NCBI RefSeq assembly: GCF_004769405.1
Contig: NZ_RQES01000001.1
Coordinates: forward strand, 62,001-126,000
DNA from: Leptospira selangorensis
Lineage (GTDB): Bacteria > Spirochaetota > Leptospiria > Leptospirales > Leptospiraceae
DNA length: 64,000 bases
Reading direction: 5' to 3'
Below are positions 36,819-45,620 of the stretch, piece after piece (position 1 is the stretch's first letter; every line of letters starts with the position of its first letter). The notes under the pieces are model-generated. The model worked only from the letters and a program-made list of their open reading frames with translations, was not told the origin of the DNA and did no database searches. Made by a program: the position numbers and the translations under genes.

Positions 36819-37503
36819 TTTTGCAGGGCTGGATTTATTAACAGCTTTCGGTGGGGATGAATCCCTTAAAAAAGAAATTCTTCTATCTGATATTATAACT
36901 AATCCGGAACAACCTAGGGTTTTCGGCAAAGAAGATGTGAGTGATCTTGTAGAGTCCATGAAACGTTTGGGTCTGATAGAGCCGATTGTGGTTCGTAAAT
37001 TAGGCAAGAAGTTCCAGATCGTAGCCGGAGAAAGAAGGTTTCAAGCCGCAAAAGTGATCGGATGGAAATCCATTCCGGTTGTGGAAACTGAAGCTTCCGA
37101 AGACAGATGTTATGAGATCGCCTTGGCTGAGAACGAAAAACGTAAAAGTTTAAATCCTTGGGAAGTGGGAAGAGCGATCCAGTTCCTGCGCAAAGAAAGA
37201 AAAAAAACAGCAGAAGAAGTCGGTAAGATCCTGGGTTATACGGAAAGATATGTGAAACAATTAAGTTCAATTGCAAGGTTGGACCAGAAATCTGTTTCGG
37301 AATTACTTAAAAGCGGAAGCGATCTTTCGGTTAAAAACTTGGAAACCCTCCTGAAAAAGAAGGAAGGACGGGGGGGTGAAACGATTTCACCCCGCAAGCC
37401 TGGAGAAAGGGTTACACTGGATCTTAAACCTTTGACAATTAAAAATAGAGAATCTTTCTTAAGAGAACTTTCTAACCTAAAGAAAAAGTACGGATTGAGC
37501 TAA
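36802..37503 (+). CDS. parB: ParB-type partition protein (module 2)
   Basis: A 233-residue ParB-family protein, shorter than the first ParB. It has GERRFQAAKVIGW in the CTP-binding fold, then ENEKRKSLNPWEVGRAI where most relatives, including module 1, have ENLQRENL. The central helix-turn-helix is EEVGKILGYTERYVKQLSSIA. The ATG follows GAGGAG by five bases and overlaps parA by 17 bases, the same overlap as module 1. A palindrome lies within its 3' part. Confidence 0.9.
   Translation: MAKRSDFAGLDLLTAFGGDESLKKEILLSDIITNPEQPRVFGKEDVSDLVESMKRLGLIEPIVVRKLGKKFQIVAGERRFQAAKVIGWKSIPVVETEASEDRCYEIALAENEKRKSLNPWEVGRAIQFLRKERKKTAEEVGKILGYTERYVKQLSSIARLDQKSVSELLKSGSDLSVKNLETLLKKKEGRGGETISPRKPGERVTLDLKPLTIKNRESFLRELSNLKKKYGLS
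37373..37393. promoter_or_regulatory. parS-like palindrome inside the second parB
   Basis: GGGGTGAAA-CGA-TTTCACCCC, with perfect 9-base arms. It shares 19 of 21 positions with the site at 35720. Two such sites bracketing one parAB pair suggest centromere sites. Confidence 0.6.
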
Positions 37504-37612
37504 GACAATATTTTTCTCGTTGGAGAAAAGTAGAGGCTCTCGAACCTGTTCTCATACGACAGTTCGGGCCGACTTTATTTATCATCGCCCGGGTTTCTAA
37601 TAAAGGAATAGA

Positions 37613-38218
37613 ATGAAAATTGGAATCATAGTTGGCTCCCAACAAAAAGTATCTCAGTCCGCAAAAGTAGGTGAATTTTTAAATTCTAAATTGAAAGAAA
37701 TGTCCGTGGAAACTTGGACATTAGATCTAGGAAAAAATCCTCTTCCTCTCTATGATTCCACTCAGACAAATGATGATAAGCTATGGACAGATCTTTGGAA
37801 ACCTATCGATGAAAATTTAAAAAGTTCAGAAGGTTTTATTATTATCACTCCTGAGTATGGAGGGATGGCGAGCCCTGCTATCAAAAATTTCTTCCTTCAT
37901 GCGGGACTTGTTCAGCTGGGTCATAAGCCTGGGCTTCTTGTTTCCGTTTCTTCAGGTAGAGGCGGTGCTTTCCCGATCAACGAGATGAGAGCAAGCAGTT
38001 ATAAGAATACTAAGATCTGTTATATCCCTGAACAATTGATCTTTAGAGATGTGGAACATCTAATTAATGGAGGAGAGCCTGTCTCTCCTGAAGATAGTTT
38101 TATCAGAGAAAGAAGCGGATTTGCTTTGAAGATCTTAGTCGCATACGCGGGTGCACTTTCTGAGATCCGTGAATCCGGAGTGGTCCAGGATCCAAGATTT
38201 AAGAACGGAATGTCCTGA
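37613..38218 (+). CDS. NADPH-dependent FMN reductase family flavoprotein
   Basis: A 201-residue flavodoxin-fold protein. The phosphate-binding start is IGIIVGSQQKVSQSAKVGEF, and the central TPEYGGMASPAIKNFF is the hallmark of NADPH-dependent FMN reductases (chromate/azo/quinone reductase type). It probably reduces flavin or quinones in the cytosol; its substrate is not evident. It lies 110 bases after parB and is transcribed on its own as far as I can see. Confidence 0.88.
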   Translation: MKIGIIVGSQQKVSQSAKVGEFLNSKLKEMSVETWTLDLGKNPLPLYDSTQTNDDKLWTDLWKPIDENLKSSEGFIIITPEYGGMASPAIKNFFLHAGLVQLGHKPGLLVSVSSGRGGAFPINEMRASSYKNTKICYIPEQLIFRDVEHLINGGEPVSPEDSFIRERSGFALKILVAYAGALSEIRESGVVQDPRFKNGMS

Positions 38219-38300
38219 TGTGACATAATTCTGCGAACGCCTTATGCCAACGAACTGGAAGGGGAGGGGAGTTCCTTCACCCCGGGAATTGGCTCAAAGA

Positions 38301-38437
38301 TTGTCTTTTCTGACCCGATGATATATTCTGGAGGCTGTTGGAATTAACGCCTCCGGTTAGGAAACGTAAAGTTTCGAAGTCAGATAGGACGGACCGGATC
38401 TTTAGATGTCTCGGTCTAAATCGAAAGTTAGGAATTC
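38301..38437 (+). promoter_or_regulatory. Promoter and structured leader of the cNMP-binding gene
   Basis: A promoter TTGTCT-16-TATATT ends at 38328. It is followed by a leader of about 100 bases holding GGAGGC/GCCTCC (38330-38354), GAAAC-GTAAA-GTTTC (38361-38375), and a nested structure with outer stem TTTCGA/TCGAAA (38372-38426) and inner stem GACCG/CGGTC. The outer stem ends just before the AGGA ribosome-binding site. I recognise no known riboswitch. Confidence 0.4.
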
Positions 38438-38833
38438 ATGAATAAAATTAATATCCAGGCCGGCCAAATTATTTTCAGAGAAGGCGAGTTGAACAACTCG
38501 ATGTATATCATTACCTCTGGGACTGTTGAAATATTTTTTACTCATAAAAACTCAGCCACTCGTCTTGCTTTGATGAAGAGGGGAGATTTTTTCGGTGAGA
38601 TGGCTTTGTTCAGGGCCAAACCTAGAACTGCGACTGCAAGAGCAGTAATGGATACTGAAATGGTAGCGGTGGAATCCAAACAACAATTGGAGAGGTACCT
38701 TATCGCGAATCCTGAGTTTGCGGCTAAGATGGTGAGAATTTTGGCGGATCGTTTGGCGAATACGAACGAACTTTTGATCTCTAAACTGAACGAGATTACT
38801 ACGAAAGAAATAGAATACCAGATAGAAGAGTAG
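38438..38833 (+). CDS. Cyclic-nucleotide-binding domain protein
   Basis: A 131-residue protein that is almost only a cNMP-binding domain. GQIIFREGELNNSMYIITSGTVEIF forms the early strands, and GDFFGEMALFRAKPRTATARA is the phosphate-binding cassette, with the arginine that contacts the cyclic phosphate. There is no output domain such as Crp's helix-turn-helix; a helical tail of about 25 residues may mediate contacts. It converges on a GGDEF gene with a three-base gap. The ligand may be cAMP or another cyclic nucleotide. Confidence 0.88.
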   Translation: MNKINIQAGQIIFREGELNNSMYIITSGTVEIFFTHKNSATRLALMKRGDFFGEMALFRAKPRTATARAVMDTEMVAVESKQQLERYLIANPEFAAKMVRILADRLANTNELLISKLNEITTKEIEYQIEE

Positions 38834-38836
38834 TGG

Positions 38837-39859
38837 TCAGGTATACGTAATGCGGTCCTTGCCTGCCGCCTTTGCTTCGTAAAGTTTTGCGTCGGTAAGT
38901 GAGTATAACCTATTGCTCTCGTCCGCGTCTGTAGGATACTCTGCTACTCCTCCGGATACTGTGACTTCTATTCCAAAATCGTTTTTAGAGGAATTTCTTA
39001 AATAAGTCCTGAATCTTTCGATAGCCACTTTTGCGTTTTCTTTGCCGGTTTCCGGTAGGATAACAGCAAACTCTTCTCCTCCCACCCTGCAACTGATGTC
39101 CTCTGTTCTGAAGGCATACATCAAGGTTCCGGCTACCAGTTTTAGGATATCGTCCCCGAAAGAATGTCCTTTTGTATCGTTAATTTTCTTAAAATTGTCC
39201 AGGTCGAATAGGAATAGGCAGAAACTTCTTTTGTATCTTTTACTTCTGGTGATCTCTTTGTTTAGGACCAGGTTGAAATATCTTCTATTATAGATCCCTG
39301 TTCCTTCGTCTATGACTGCATTTAGGATAATCTCTTCGAAGGAATAAATATCCACGATCTTAGGGTTTTCGATGAGACGGTTCTTTAAATAAATATAATC
39401 TAGGAGGGCGACTACGAAGTTCATACTTCTGCCCAATTGTTTGCTCAGTCCCTCTGCGTGGGCGTAGATCTCTTTCCAAAGAGATCTGGCTTCGGATTCA
39501 GGTAAATCCAGGTTTGCGATAATTCTGAAAAAGTCGGAGTAGAAATAATCGTCCTTCTTTCCCATCTCTTCGAATTTATTTGCGAGGCTGAGAAGTGGAG
39601 CTTCCTTATCGTTTACTATCTCTAAGATTGCATTTTTTCTTTCTGAATTGATTTGGCCCAGACCCTTGAACCTGTCCCTCATTTCTATGAGTTCGTTCCT
39701 AGCTAGATTCGCTGTGGTCTCGTGAGCATTAAGGGTCTGCTCGGCAGTAAGTAATTCTACTTCTCCCAGCTTGGAAACTCTTTCGTAAAGCTCCAGTAGT
39801 TCCTTGAGTTTTTGGATTTCCTCGTTTTTTTCTTTTAGTTCTTCTTGTAGATTTCGCAT
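38837..39859 (-). CDS. Diguanylate cyclase with N-terminal coiled coil
   Basis: A 340-residue soluble protein. Residues 1-50 are a coiled coil (LQEELKEKNEEIQKLKELL). A helical middle part is followed by a complete GGDEF domain from about residue 180: FDLDNFKKINDTKGHSFGDD, the active site GGEEF, and an inhibitory RTED I-site five residues before it. It should make cyclic di-GMP and be product-inhibited. There is no membrane segment. An interspersed motif copy lies 32 bases upstream of the start, between this gene and the divergent SDR gene. Confidence 0.93.
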   Translation of the reverse strand: MRNLQEELKEKNEEIQKLKELLELYERVSKLGEVELLTAEQTLNAHETTANLARNELIEMRDRFKGLGQINSERKNAILEIVNDKEAPLLSLANKFEEMGKKDDYFYSDFFRIIANLDLPESEARSLWKEIYAHAEGLSKQLGRSMNFVVALLDYIYLKNRLIENPKIVDIYSFEEIILNAVIDEGTGIYNRRYFNLVLNKEITRSKRYKRSFCLFLFDLDNFKKINDTKGHSFGDDILKLVAGTLMYAFRTEDISCRVGGEEFAVILPETGKENAKVAIERFRTYLRNSSKNDFGIEVTVSGGVAEYPTDADESNRLYSLTDAKLYEAKAAGKDRITYT

Positions 39860-39890
39860 TTTGGTTCGGGGTTATAGTCCAAGATCCTAA

Positions 39891-39902
39891 GGTAGGAACT
39901 CC
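39891..39902 (+). repeat. Interspersed GGTAGGAACTCC motif, intergenic
   Basis: Exact copy in the divergent promoter region of the GGDEF and SDR genes. Here the palindromic core is complete (TAGGA-AC-TCCTA), and no protein coding explains it. Confidence 0.65.
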
Positions 39903-39970
39903 TAACTTTCCGGTTTGTTATGGAATACTGGTAAAATAATTCTTTTCCACCCTAGGGGTAAACCAATTTA

Positions 39971-40759
39971 ATGAATTACTTGGCGGTTTCATCTATGTCC
40001 AAAGGTCCTCATAAGAAAAAAGTTATTATCACTGGAGCTAGCTCGGGTATCGGCAGAGAGCTCGCTTTATTATATGGAAAAGAAGGTCATGATCTGGCTA
40101 TCACTTCCAGAAGGAAAAATGTTTTAGAGGATATTGCAAAAGAGATCCGCTCCTTTAATAAAGGTGGTAAGGTGATCCTAGCCTCCTTGGATGTTTCCGA
40201 ATCGGCGGACAATTTTAAAGTTCTTCCTAAACTTGCTAAGGAACTTGGTGGGTTGGATCTGTTCATTGCGAACGCGGGAATTTCTACCAACTCTTCTTTC
40301 GGTCAAAAAAGTTTTGAAGCTGATAAGAAGGTGATCGATACAAATTTGATCGGGCTTATGGCCGGCATCTCTGCTTTACAACCCATCTTCAGAGAACAGA
40401 AAAGCGGTCAGATCGTAGGAATTTCTTCGGTCGCTTCTTTCAGAGGTCTTCCCGGTTCGGCAAGTTATTCTACTTCTAAGGCAGCAGTTTCCACTTATCT
40501 AGAAGCTTTGAGGGGAGAAGTTCGAAAATTCGGCGTGAAGGTTACCGTAATTCATCCGGGATTTATAGATACCCCAATCAATCAAAAGTTGGAAACCCGT
40601 CCTTTTCTTGTTTCCGCAGAAAAAGGCGCTAAAAAAATTTACAATAGGATAGAGTCAGGAGTTCGATCCGCTACTGTACCTTGGTTTCCTTGGGCAATGA
40701 TCGGAGTTCTGATGAGATCTCTTCCCGAGTCTTTATGGGAGAAGATCGGGCCTAGATAA
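39971..40759 (+). CDS. Short-chain dehydrogenase/reductase
   Basis: A 262-residue SDR. The cofactor motif is TGASSGIGRE (near residue 22), NAG is in FIANAGIS, and the catalytic Tyr-Lys pair is in YSTSKAA. The substrate is unknown. The C-terminal PWFPWAMIGVLMRSLPESLW may associate with membrane, as in keto-sphinganine or retinol-type SDRs. An alternative ATG at 39995 gives MSKGPHKKKV. The next gene starts 12 bases after its stop. Confidence 0.88.
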   Translation: MNYLAVSSMSKGPHKKKVIITGASSGIGRELALLYGKEGHDLAITSRRKNVLEDIAKEIRSFNKGGKVILASLDVSESADNFKVLPKLAKELGGLDLFIANAGISTNSSFGQKSFEADKKVIDTNLIGLMAGISALQPIFREQKSGQIVGISSVASFRGLPGSASYSTSKAAVSTYLEALRGEVRKFGVKVTVIHPGFIDTPINQKLETRPFLVSAEKGAKKIYNRIESGVRSATVPWFPWAMIGVLMRSLPESLWEKIGPR

Positions 40760-40771
40760 AGGTTTTTGAAT

Positions 40772-41287
40772 ATGGTAGGAACTCCAGATCCTTCGAATAT
40801 CTATAAGGTTCTTTTCGTATGTTTGGGGAATATCTGCAGATCTCCTGCGGCGGAAGGCGCATTCGTGGATTTAATAGAGAAGAGGGGACTTTCTTCTCTA
40901 TTCGAAGTGGATTCCTGCGGAACTTCTCGCTATCATATTGGCGAATTAGCCGATCCAAGGACTAGACAAACGGCCCGCAAAAAGGGAATAGAGCTCACCC
41001 ATAAGGCGAGACAATTTAAAAGATCCGATTTTGAATATTACGATTTTATTTTAGCGATGGACAGATCCAATAATAAGGATCTCGGAATACTCGCTTCGAA
41101 TGAAGAAGAAAGAAAAAAAATTCATTTGTTCAGAAAGTTCCAAAAGGGCCAAGGAAAAGATTCCGAGGTTCCCGATCCATATTATGGAACTTTAAAGGAC
41201 TTTGAAGAAGTCCACCAGATCGTTTCCGAGGCTTCGGAAGGATTCCTGGAATACGTTTTGAGTAAAAATGGAGTAAAGAATGCCTAA
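40772..41287 (+). CDS. Low-molecular-weight protein tyrosine phosphatase
   Basis: A cysteine phosphatase of about 171 residues with the P-loop FVCLGNICRSPAAEG (C-x5-R-S) near the N-terminus. The general-acid region is VPDPYYGTLKDFEEV. It could act on phosphotyrosine proteins or, like some relatives, arsenate. I use ATG 40772 (MVGTPDPSN) rather than TTG 40766. The start codon is immediately followed by an interspersed motif copy. The next gene overlaps its end by eight bases. Confidence 0.92.
   Translation: MVGTPDPSNIYKVLFVCLGNICRSPAAEGAFVDLIEKRGLSSLFEVDSCGTSRYHIGELADPRTRQTARKKGIELTHKARQFKRSDFEYYDFILAMDRSNNKDLGILASNEEERKKIHLFRKFQKGQGKDSEVPDPYYGTLKDFEEVHQIVSEASEGFLEYVLSKNGVKNA
40774..40785 (+). 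repeat. Interspersed GGTAGGAACTCC motif at a start codon
   Basis: Exact copy that begins with the last base of the ATG of the phosphatase gene and encodes the VGTP of MVGTP, as at 18159. Confidence 0.65.
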
Positions 41288-42566
41288 GGGTGAAAAAAAG
41301 AAAGTAGTAGTAATCGGAGTAGGTTTCGGGGGATTGCAGGCGATCAAAAAATTGTCCAAAGAAGAAGATTTGGAAATTATCGCTATCGATAAAAAAAATC
41401 ACCATTTATTCCAACCTTTATTATACCAAGTGGCGACTGCAGTATTAAGTCCTGCAGATATCGCAATTCCTACCAGATCTCTTATCGGAGACAAAAAAAA
41501 CGTAACGGTTTATTTGGGAGAAGTGGAGAAGGTTGATATCCAGGCAAAAAAGGTCACCTTCCAAGGGCATTCTGAAGATTATGATTATCTAATATTGGCT
41601 GCGGGAGCTAAATCGGGCTATTTTGGGAACGACCATTGGAAGAAATATTCCATCGGTTTAAAATCGCTGAAAGATGCACTTTCTATTAGGACAAAAATTT
41701 TAACTTCTTTCGAGCATGCGGAGCTTGCAGGAGATCCTGAGGTAGCTAAAAAACATTTAAATTATGTAATTATCGGCGGAGGTCCTACAGGAGTGGAGCT
41801 TGCGGGCTCCATCGCGGAACTTTCTCATGAGATCGTTAGAAATGAATTTCATACGATTGATCCTGCTTTGGCAAAAATCACTTTGATCGAAGCCTCTCCT
41901 AGACTTCTTGCAGCATTTGCTCCTAAGTTAAGCGAATTTGCAAAGATGCGTTTGGAGAAGAGGGGAGTAGAAGTCCTAACCGGAACCAAAGTTCTGGAGA
42001 TAGACCAAAACGGAGTCAAGATAGAAGGTAGAACAATTGCTTCTTCCACAGTGATCTGGGCCGCAGGAGTTCAGGCAAATTCTATCGGAGCATCTTTAGG
42101 AGCTCCTACGGATAGAATGGGAAGAGTGATGGTGGATGAGTTCTGTAATATAGAAGGTCATCCCGAAGTTTTTGTGATAGGTGATATCGCGAATTATTCC
42201 AAAGGTTTAGAAAGACCTTTGCCTGGTGTTTCTCCTGTTGCGATGCAGCAGGGAAGATATGTTGCTTCTCTTATCAGAGGAGATCTGAAATCCAAAAAAA
42301 GAAAACCTTTCCACTATTTGGACAAGGGAAGTATGGCGACTATCGGAAGACAGGACGCAGTTGCCCAGGTTGGAAATTTCAGACTGAGAGGATTTTTCGG
42401 ATGGTTTGTTTGGTTATTCATCCATATCTTCTATCAAGTAGGATTTAAAAATAAGATCTCCATCTTCATCACTTGGGTTTGGTCTTATATTACATTCCGT
42501 GCAGAAGCAAGATTGATCCAAGACGAGGTTGAAGCAAGCTCAGTCGGGTCTTCTACGCCGAATTAA
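41280..42566 (+). CDS. ndh: Type II NADH dehydrogenase
   Basis: A 428-residue flavoprotein passing electrons from NADH to quinone without pumping protons. Its two nucleotide sites are VIGVGFGGLQAIKKL (FAD) and IIGGGPTGVELAGSIAEL (NADH), and VFVIGDIANY lies near the end of the flavin domain. The C-terminal WFVWLFIHIFYQVGF is the amphipathic membrane-binding part. It overlaps the phosphatase gene by eight bases. Confidence 0.93.
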   Translation: MPKGEKKKVVVIGVGFGGLQAIKKLSKEEDLEIIAIDKKNHHLFQPLLYQVATAVLSPADIAIPTRSLIGDKKNVTVYLGEVEKVDIQAKKVTFQGHSEDYDYLILAAGAKSGYFGNDHWKKYSIGLKSLKDALSIRTKILTSFEHAELAGDPEVAKKHLNYVIIGGGPTGVELAGSIAELSHEIVRNEFHTIDPALAKITLIEASPRLLAAFAPKLSEFAKMRLEKRGVEVLTGTKVLEIDQNGVKIEGRTIASSTVIWAAGVQANSIGASLGAPTDRMGRVMVDEFCNIEGHPEVFVIGDIANYSKGLERPLPGVSPVAMQQGRYVASLIRGDLKSKKRKPFHYLDKGSMATIGRQDAVAQVGNFRLRGFFGWFVWLFIHIFYQVGFKNKISIFITWVWSYITFRAEARLIQDEVEASSVGSSTPN

Positions 42567-42616
42567 AGCCGAAAATAATCCTTGAATAGGTCGTACATAA
42601 TAAAAGAATAAGCCCG

Positions 42617-43429
42617 ATGCGGACTGATCTTTGGAAAGGCAAAACAATCGTGATTACCGGAGGCTCTTCCGGAATAGGAGAAGCTTTATTAGAAAGTTTA
42701 TCCCGGATCCAATGTAAGATTATCAATCTTTCCAGATCAGAGCCGGAGCTTGTTCGTAAAATTTCTAAGAAAAAAGAAAAACGTGCTGCGGAAATTTTCC
42801 ATATTCAGGCGGATCTTTCTTCGGAAAAAGAGATCAACAAAGCAGTCGCTAAAGTGGCGAAACTTGCTGATGGGATCGATGTTCTTTTTAATAACGCAGG
42901 TATAACCGCTCATTCTAGATTCGATCAAACTCAAATAGAAGCATTCCGAAAGGCGTTTGACGTGAACTTTTTTGGTCCTGTTTTTCTTATGATGAGACTT
43001 CTTCCTTTTTTGAAAAAGAATAAGGGAGTGGTTATGGTAACGTCCACGGTTAGCGGTTTGTACGGAGTTCCTGCAAGAAGCGCTTATTCTTCTTCCAAAT
43101 CTGCGTTACACGCTGTTATGGAATCTGCACGTATCGAGCTCTCCGAAGAAGGTCTTAGATTTATTATATTCTGTCCTCCTTATACCAAAACAAAACTAAG
43201 AGCGAATGGTATAGATGGAGACGGCCAGATATTGGGAGAATCTCATTATTCCGGCAAAAGTAAAACTCCGGAAGAAGTCGCAGAAAAAATGATCCGTTCT
43301 ATCGAAGATCCAAACTCAAGACTTGTAGTTATGGATAAAAGCGGATTTTTCATGAAATGGATGAGGAATATTTCTCCTTCATTTTTGGAAAATGTATTAT
43401 ATAAAAAACTTTATAAGGACTTTCATTAA
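42617..43429 (+). CDS. Short-chain dehydrogenase/reductase
   Basis: A 270-residue SDR with [25 protein letters not shown], and the catalytic pair in [14 protein letters not shown]. The C-terminal segment is hydrophobic/aromatic, as in the SDR at 39971. The ATG is 50 bases after ndh. The substrate is unknown; an AHSA1-type gene follows after 15 bases, suggesting an operon. Confidence 0.88.
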   Translation: MRTDLWKGKTIVITGGSSGIGEALLESLSRIQCKIINLSRSEPELVRKISKKKEKRAAEIFHIQADLSSEKEINKAVAKVAKLADGIDVLFNNAGITAHSRFDQTQIEAFRKAFDVNFFGPVFLMMRLLPFLKKNKGVVMVTSTVSGLYGVPARSAYSSSKSALHAVMESARIELSEEGLRFIIFCPPYTKTKLRANGIDGDGQILGESHYSGKSKTPEEVAEKMIRSIEDPNSRLVVMDKSGFFMKWMRNISPSFLENVLYKKLYKDFH

Positions 43430-43444
43430 AGGACTTAAGTCTAT

Positions 43445-43867
43445 ATGGAAACTAGAAGCATTATTAAAGAATTCAAATATGATTTTCCTTTGGAAAAAGT
43501 TTGGAGTGCAGTTACCGTTAACGAGGAATTGATCCATTGGTTGGCGGATAAGGTAACAGGGCGTCCCAAACTTGGCGGTACTTTCTCCTGGACTTGGAAC
43601 TTAGGTCCGGAAGGAGAGCTTACTTCTACAGGTATTTATAAGAAGATCGTTCCTTTCCAAGAGTTAATACTCCAATGGCAAGATCATCCAGCGGGTGATA
43701 TAGAGCTCAAACTAGAGTTCGAAAAAGACGGAGATGATGCTACTCTTCTGAAACTCACCAACTCGGGATATCCATTGGGAGAAAAATTCGATTATTGGAT
43801 CGAAGCCGCTTCCGAAGGCTGGGATGAAGAAAGTATGCATTTGCTCCAATACCTCAGGAAAAACTAA
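43445..43867 (+). CDS. AHSA1-type SRPBCC protein
   Basis: A 140-residue protein of the activator-of-Hsp90-like START fold. It starts IIKEFKYDFPLEKVWSAVTVNEELIHWLAD and has the GGTFSWTWNLG and ILQWQDHPAGD strands, then a C-terminal helix with the usual tryptophan (GWDEESMHLL). The ligand and partner are unknown. It is probably co-transcribed with the upstream SDR. Confidence 0.88.
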   Translation: METRSIIKEFKYDFPLEKVWSAVTVNEELIHWLADKVTGRPKLGGTFSWTWNLGPEGELTSTGIYKKIVPFQELILQWQDHPAGDIELKLEFEKDGDDATLLKLTNSGYPLGEKFDYWIEAASEGWDEESMHLLQYLRKN

Positions 43868-44019
43868 AATATCTCTTTAGTGTTGGATTATGTTTTCGGT
43901 TTCCGCTTGAACTCTCGGGTCCTTAAAAAAAGATGACATTAGAGCCCCGTTATAGGGTGTTCGCGGTCTTTTCTCCATAAGAGACCAAGGCTGCGAGCTG
44001 CTTTTCAAGGCGGTATACA

Positions 44020-44385
44020 GTGAACTTACCAGAACTAGACCCTTATTTCCAAAGTCTTACGGATATCACGGATACGATTTCGATCTTAAACTCACCTTAC
44101 GAGTCCGAATTCGATTCAGATATTTCTAAGATGGAGAACTTCTTGAATGAGATCCAATCTACAGATTGGCTCGCTACAGAAAAAGAATACTTTAACTTAT
44201 TCACCAGCCACTTTTCCTTTCATATCAAAATAGTAGAAGAGATCGTCCGCGAAGCTAGAGAGATCTTGGATCCTGAGCGTCGTATACATGTAAAACGTTT
44301 GGTAGGATATTGCAAAACAACCGAAGAATGGTTGGCAGATCTTCAAAAACGTCGTAGAGCTACCGAAACTCTAGCAACTGCTTGA
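44020..44385 (+). CDS. Unknown helical cytosolic protein
   Basis: A 121-residue, mainly helical and acidic protein with a basic end (LADLQKRRRATETLATA). It has no signal peptide or motif I recognise. The start is GTG at 44020. The 150 bases upstream have no gene; they contain an imperfect GGTCT/AGACC pairing near 43970. It is followed by a strong hairpin at 44402. Confidence 0.6.
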   Translation: MNLPELDPYFQSLTDITDTISILNSPYESEFDSDISKMENFLNEIQSTDWLATEKEYFNLFTSHFSFHIKIVEEIVREAREILDPERRIHVKRLVGYCKTTEEWLADLQKRRRATETLATA

Positions 44386-44401
44386 TATAATCTATTGACA
44401 T

Positions 44402-44417
44402 CCCCGGTCAGCCGGGG
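44402..44417 (+). promoter_or_regulatory. CCCCGG-TCAG-CCGGGG hairpin next to a ribosome-binding site
   Basis: A perfect 6-base G+C stem. Its 3' arm runs into GGGGAG, the likely ribosome-binding site of the gene at 44430. A perfect TTGACA lies directly before it (44395-44400). It may hide the ribosome-binding site or mark the end of the upstream transcript. Confidence 0.4.
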
Positions 44418-44429
44418 AGTCTTGAGTTC

Positions 44430-45518
44430 GTGTCCGAGAACGAACTTCAATCAAAAGAAAAAATTAATTTTTTCACCCATCCTTTTTTATTCTACCCCGT
44501 ACTCCTTTTTATATTCATATTCGCTCTAGACAAAATTTTCTTTTTGGATAAGGTCAGAGACTACGTAAAAGTAGAATTAACCTATATCTATTACGATGTT
44601 AAACAAGATCTTCTAAAAGAGATGATCTCAAAGTTCGGTAAGAACGCAGAGAAGAAGTCCGACAAAAAATTAGTACTTCTTATGGGCTCTTCCAGGATGT
44701 TATACTTCAAAAACGAAGAGATCGTGGATTTCTATCCCGACTGGGAAGTGTATAATCTTTCTTCCGCAGTAACTACTCCTGCATATTATTTATACTTTTT
44801 AGAAAGATTATTTGAAGCTGGTGTAAAACCCGACTTTCTGGTATTGGAAGCGGATCCTTTTCAATTTAATGCAAATAGTACTACATTCAAAAAATCAAAT
44901 TTAGCGAATAGTTTCGATCTTAGATTCGTTCTTTCTAATGCCTGGACTCTTGGTAAAGAGAATGTGAACTATTATCTGGGGAATTATTTTTTCGGAGTTA
45001 GTAAGAACAAACCTTATATCACTAACGTTTATGCTCACCTAACCAGTAAAAAATTCGAAAAAGCGGATCTAATCAAAAAGCTGACCGTTGATTCTCTACA
45101 TAAAGATAAAGGGAATGCGATCTCTCCTGCAGGTGGTTTTATGGAGAAAGATTTCGGCAAATTAGAAGCAAGTTCCGTTCGCACAATCGGTTGGATCTAT
45201 CCTAAATATTCTCCTTCCGAGATGCAATTCTCCTTTTATGAAAAGATCCTGGATAGAGTGAAAGTCGAGGGAATTCCTACCTTAGTGGTCCGCCCTGAAG
45301 TTTCTCTTCCTTTGGAAAATCTTCTCAAAGAACTGAATATCCCGGCTCCTTGGTGGGAGCGGATCCGCCCGATCAACCAAAAGTTCGGTATCCCGATCAT
45401 AGATATGGCAGAAGTATCCGACTACGATTGTAATACTTTTGCGGATAGTGGTCATATGGCGGTGGACTGTTATCGCCCATTCTTACGCTTTTTAAGAATG
45501 AGATATCCCGGAGAGTAA
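44430..45518 (+). CDS. DUF1574/SGNH-like membrane-anchored protein
   Basis: A 362-residue protein with an N-terminal membrane segment ([16 protein letters not shown]) and an outside domain of the Leptospira DUF1574 type. It contains [13 protein letters not shown] (the GSS block in place of the GDS serine), [13 protein letters not shown] and a late [15 protein letters not shown] with a candidate Asp/His pair. Such genes usually accompany MBOAT acyltransferases, but none is adjacent here. The GTG start follows GGGGAG inside a hairpin. Confidence 0.75.
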   Translation: MSENELQSKEKINFFTHPFLFYPVLLFIFIFALDKIFFLDKVRDYVKVELTYIYYDVKQDLLKEMISKFGKNAEKKSDKKLVLLMGSSRMLYFKNEEIVDFYPDWEVYNLSSAVTTPAYYLYFLERLFEAGVKPDFLVLEADPFQFNANSTTFKKSNLANSFDLRFVLSNAWTLGKENVNYYLGNYFFGVSKNKPYITNVYAHLTSKKFEKADLIKKLTVDSLHKDKGNAISPAGGFMEKDFGKLEASSVRTIGWIYPKYSPSEMQFSFYEKILDRVKVEGIPTLVVRPEVSLPLENLLKELNIPAPWWERIRPINQKFGIPIIDMAEVSDYDCNTFADSGHMAVDCYRPFLRFLRMRYPGE

Positions 45519-45620
45519 TCCTTCCTTTTATTCTATTTTTTTCGCCGGGGAAAGGAGGTTGACGAGAAGAATTGTCTGCCTTAATTTTGCTTCGTTAGAT
45601 TTCCCCCAAAAGGCGAACCC

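Noticed and set aside
44395..44418. TTGACA followed by a G+C hairpin considered as an intrinsic terminator of the 44020 gene
   Set aside because: No run of T follows the stem; an effect on the next ribosome-binding site is the better reading.
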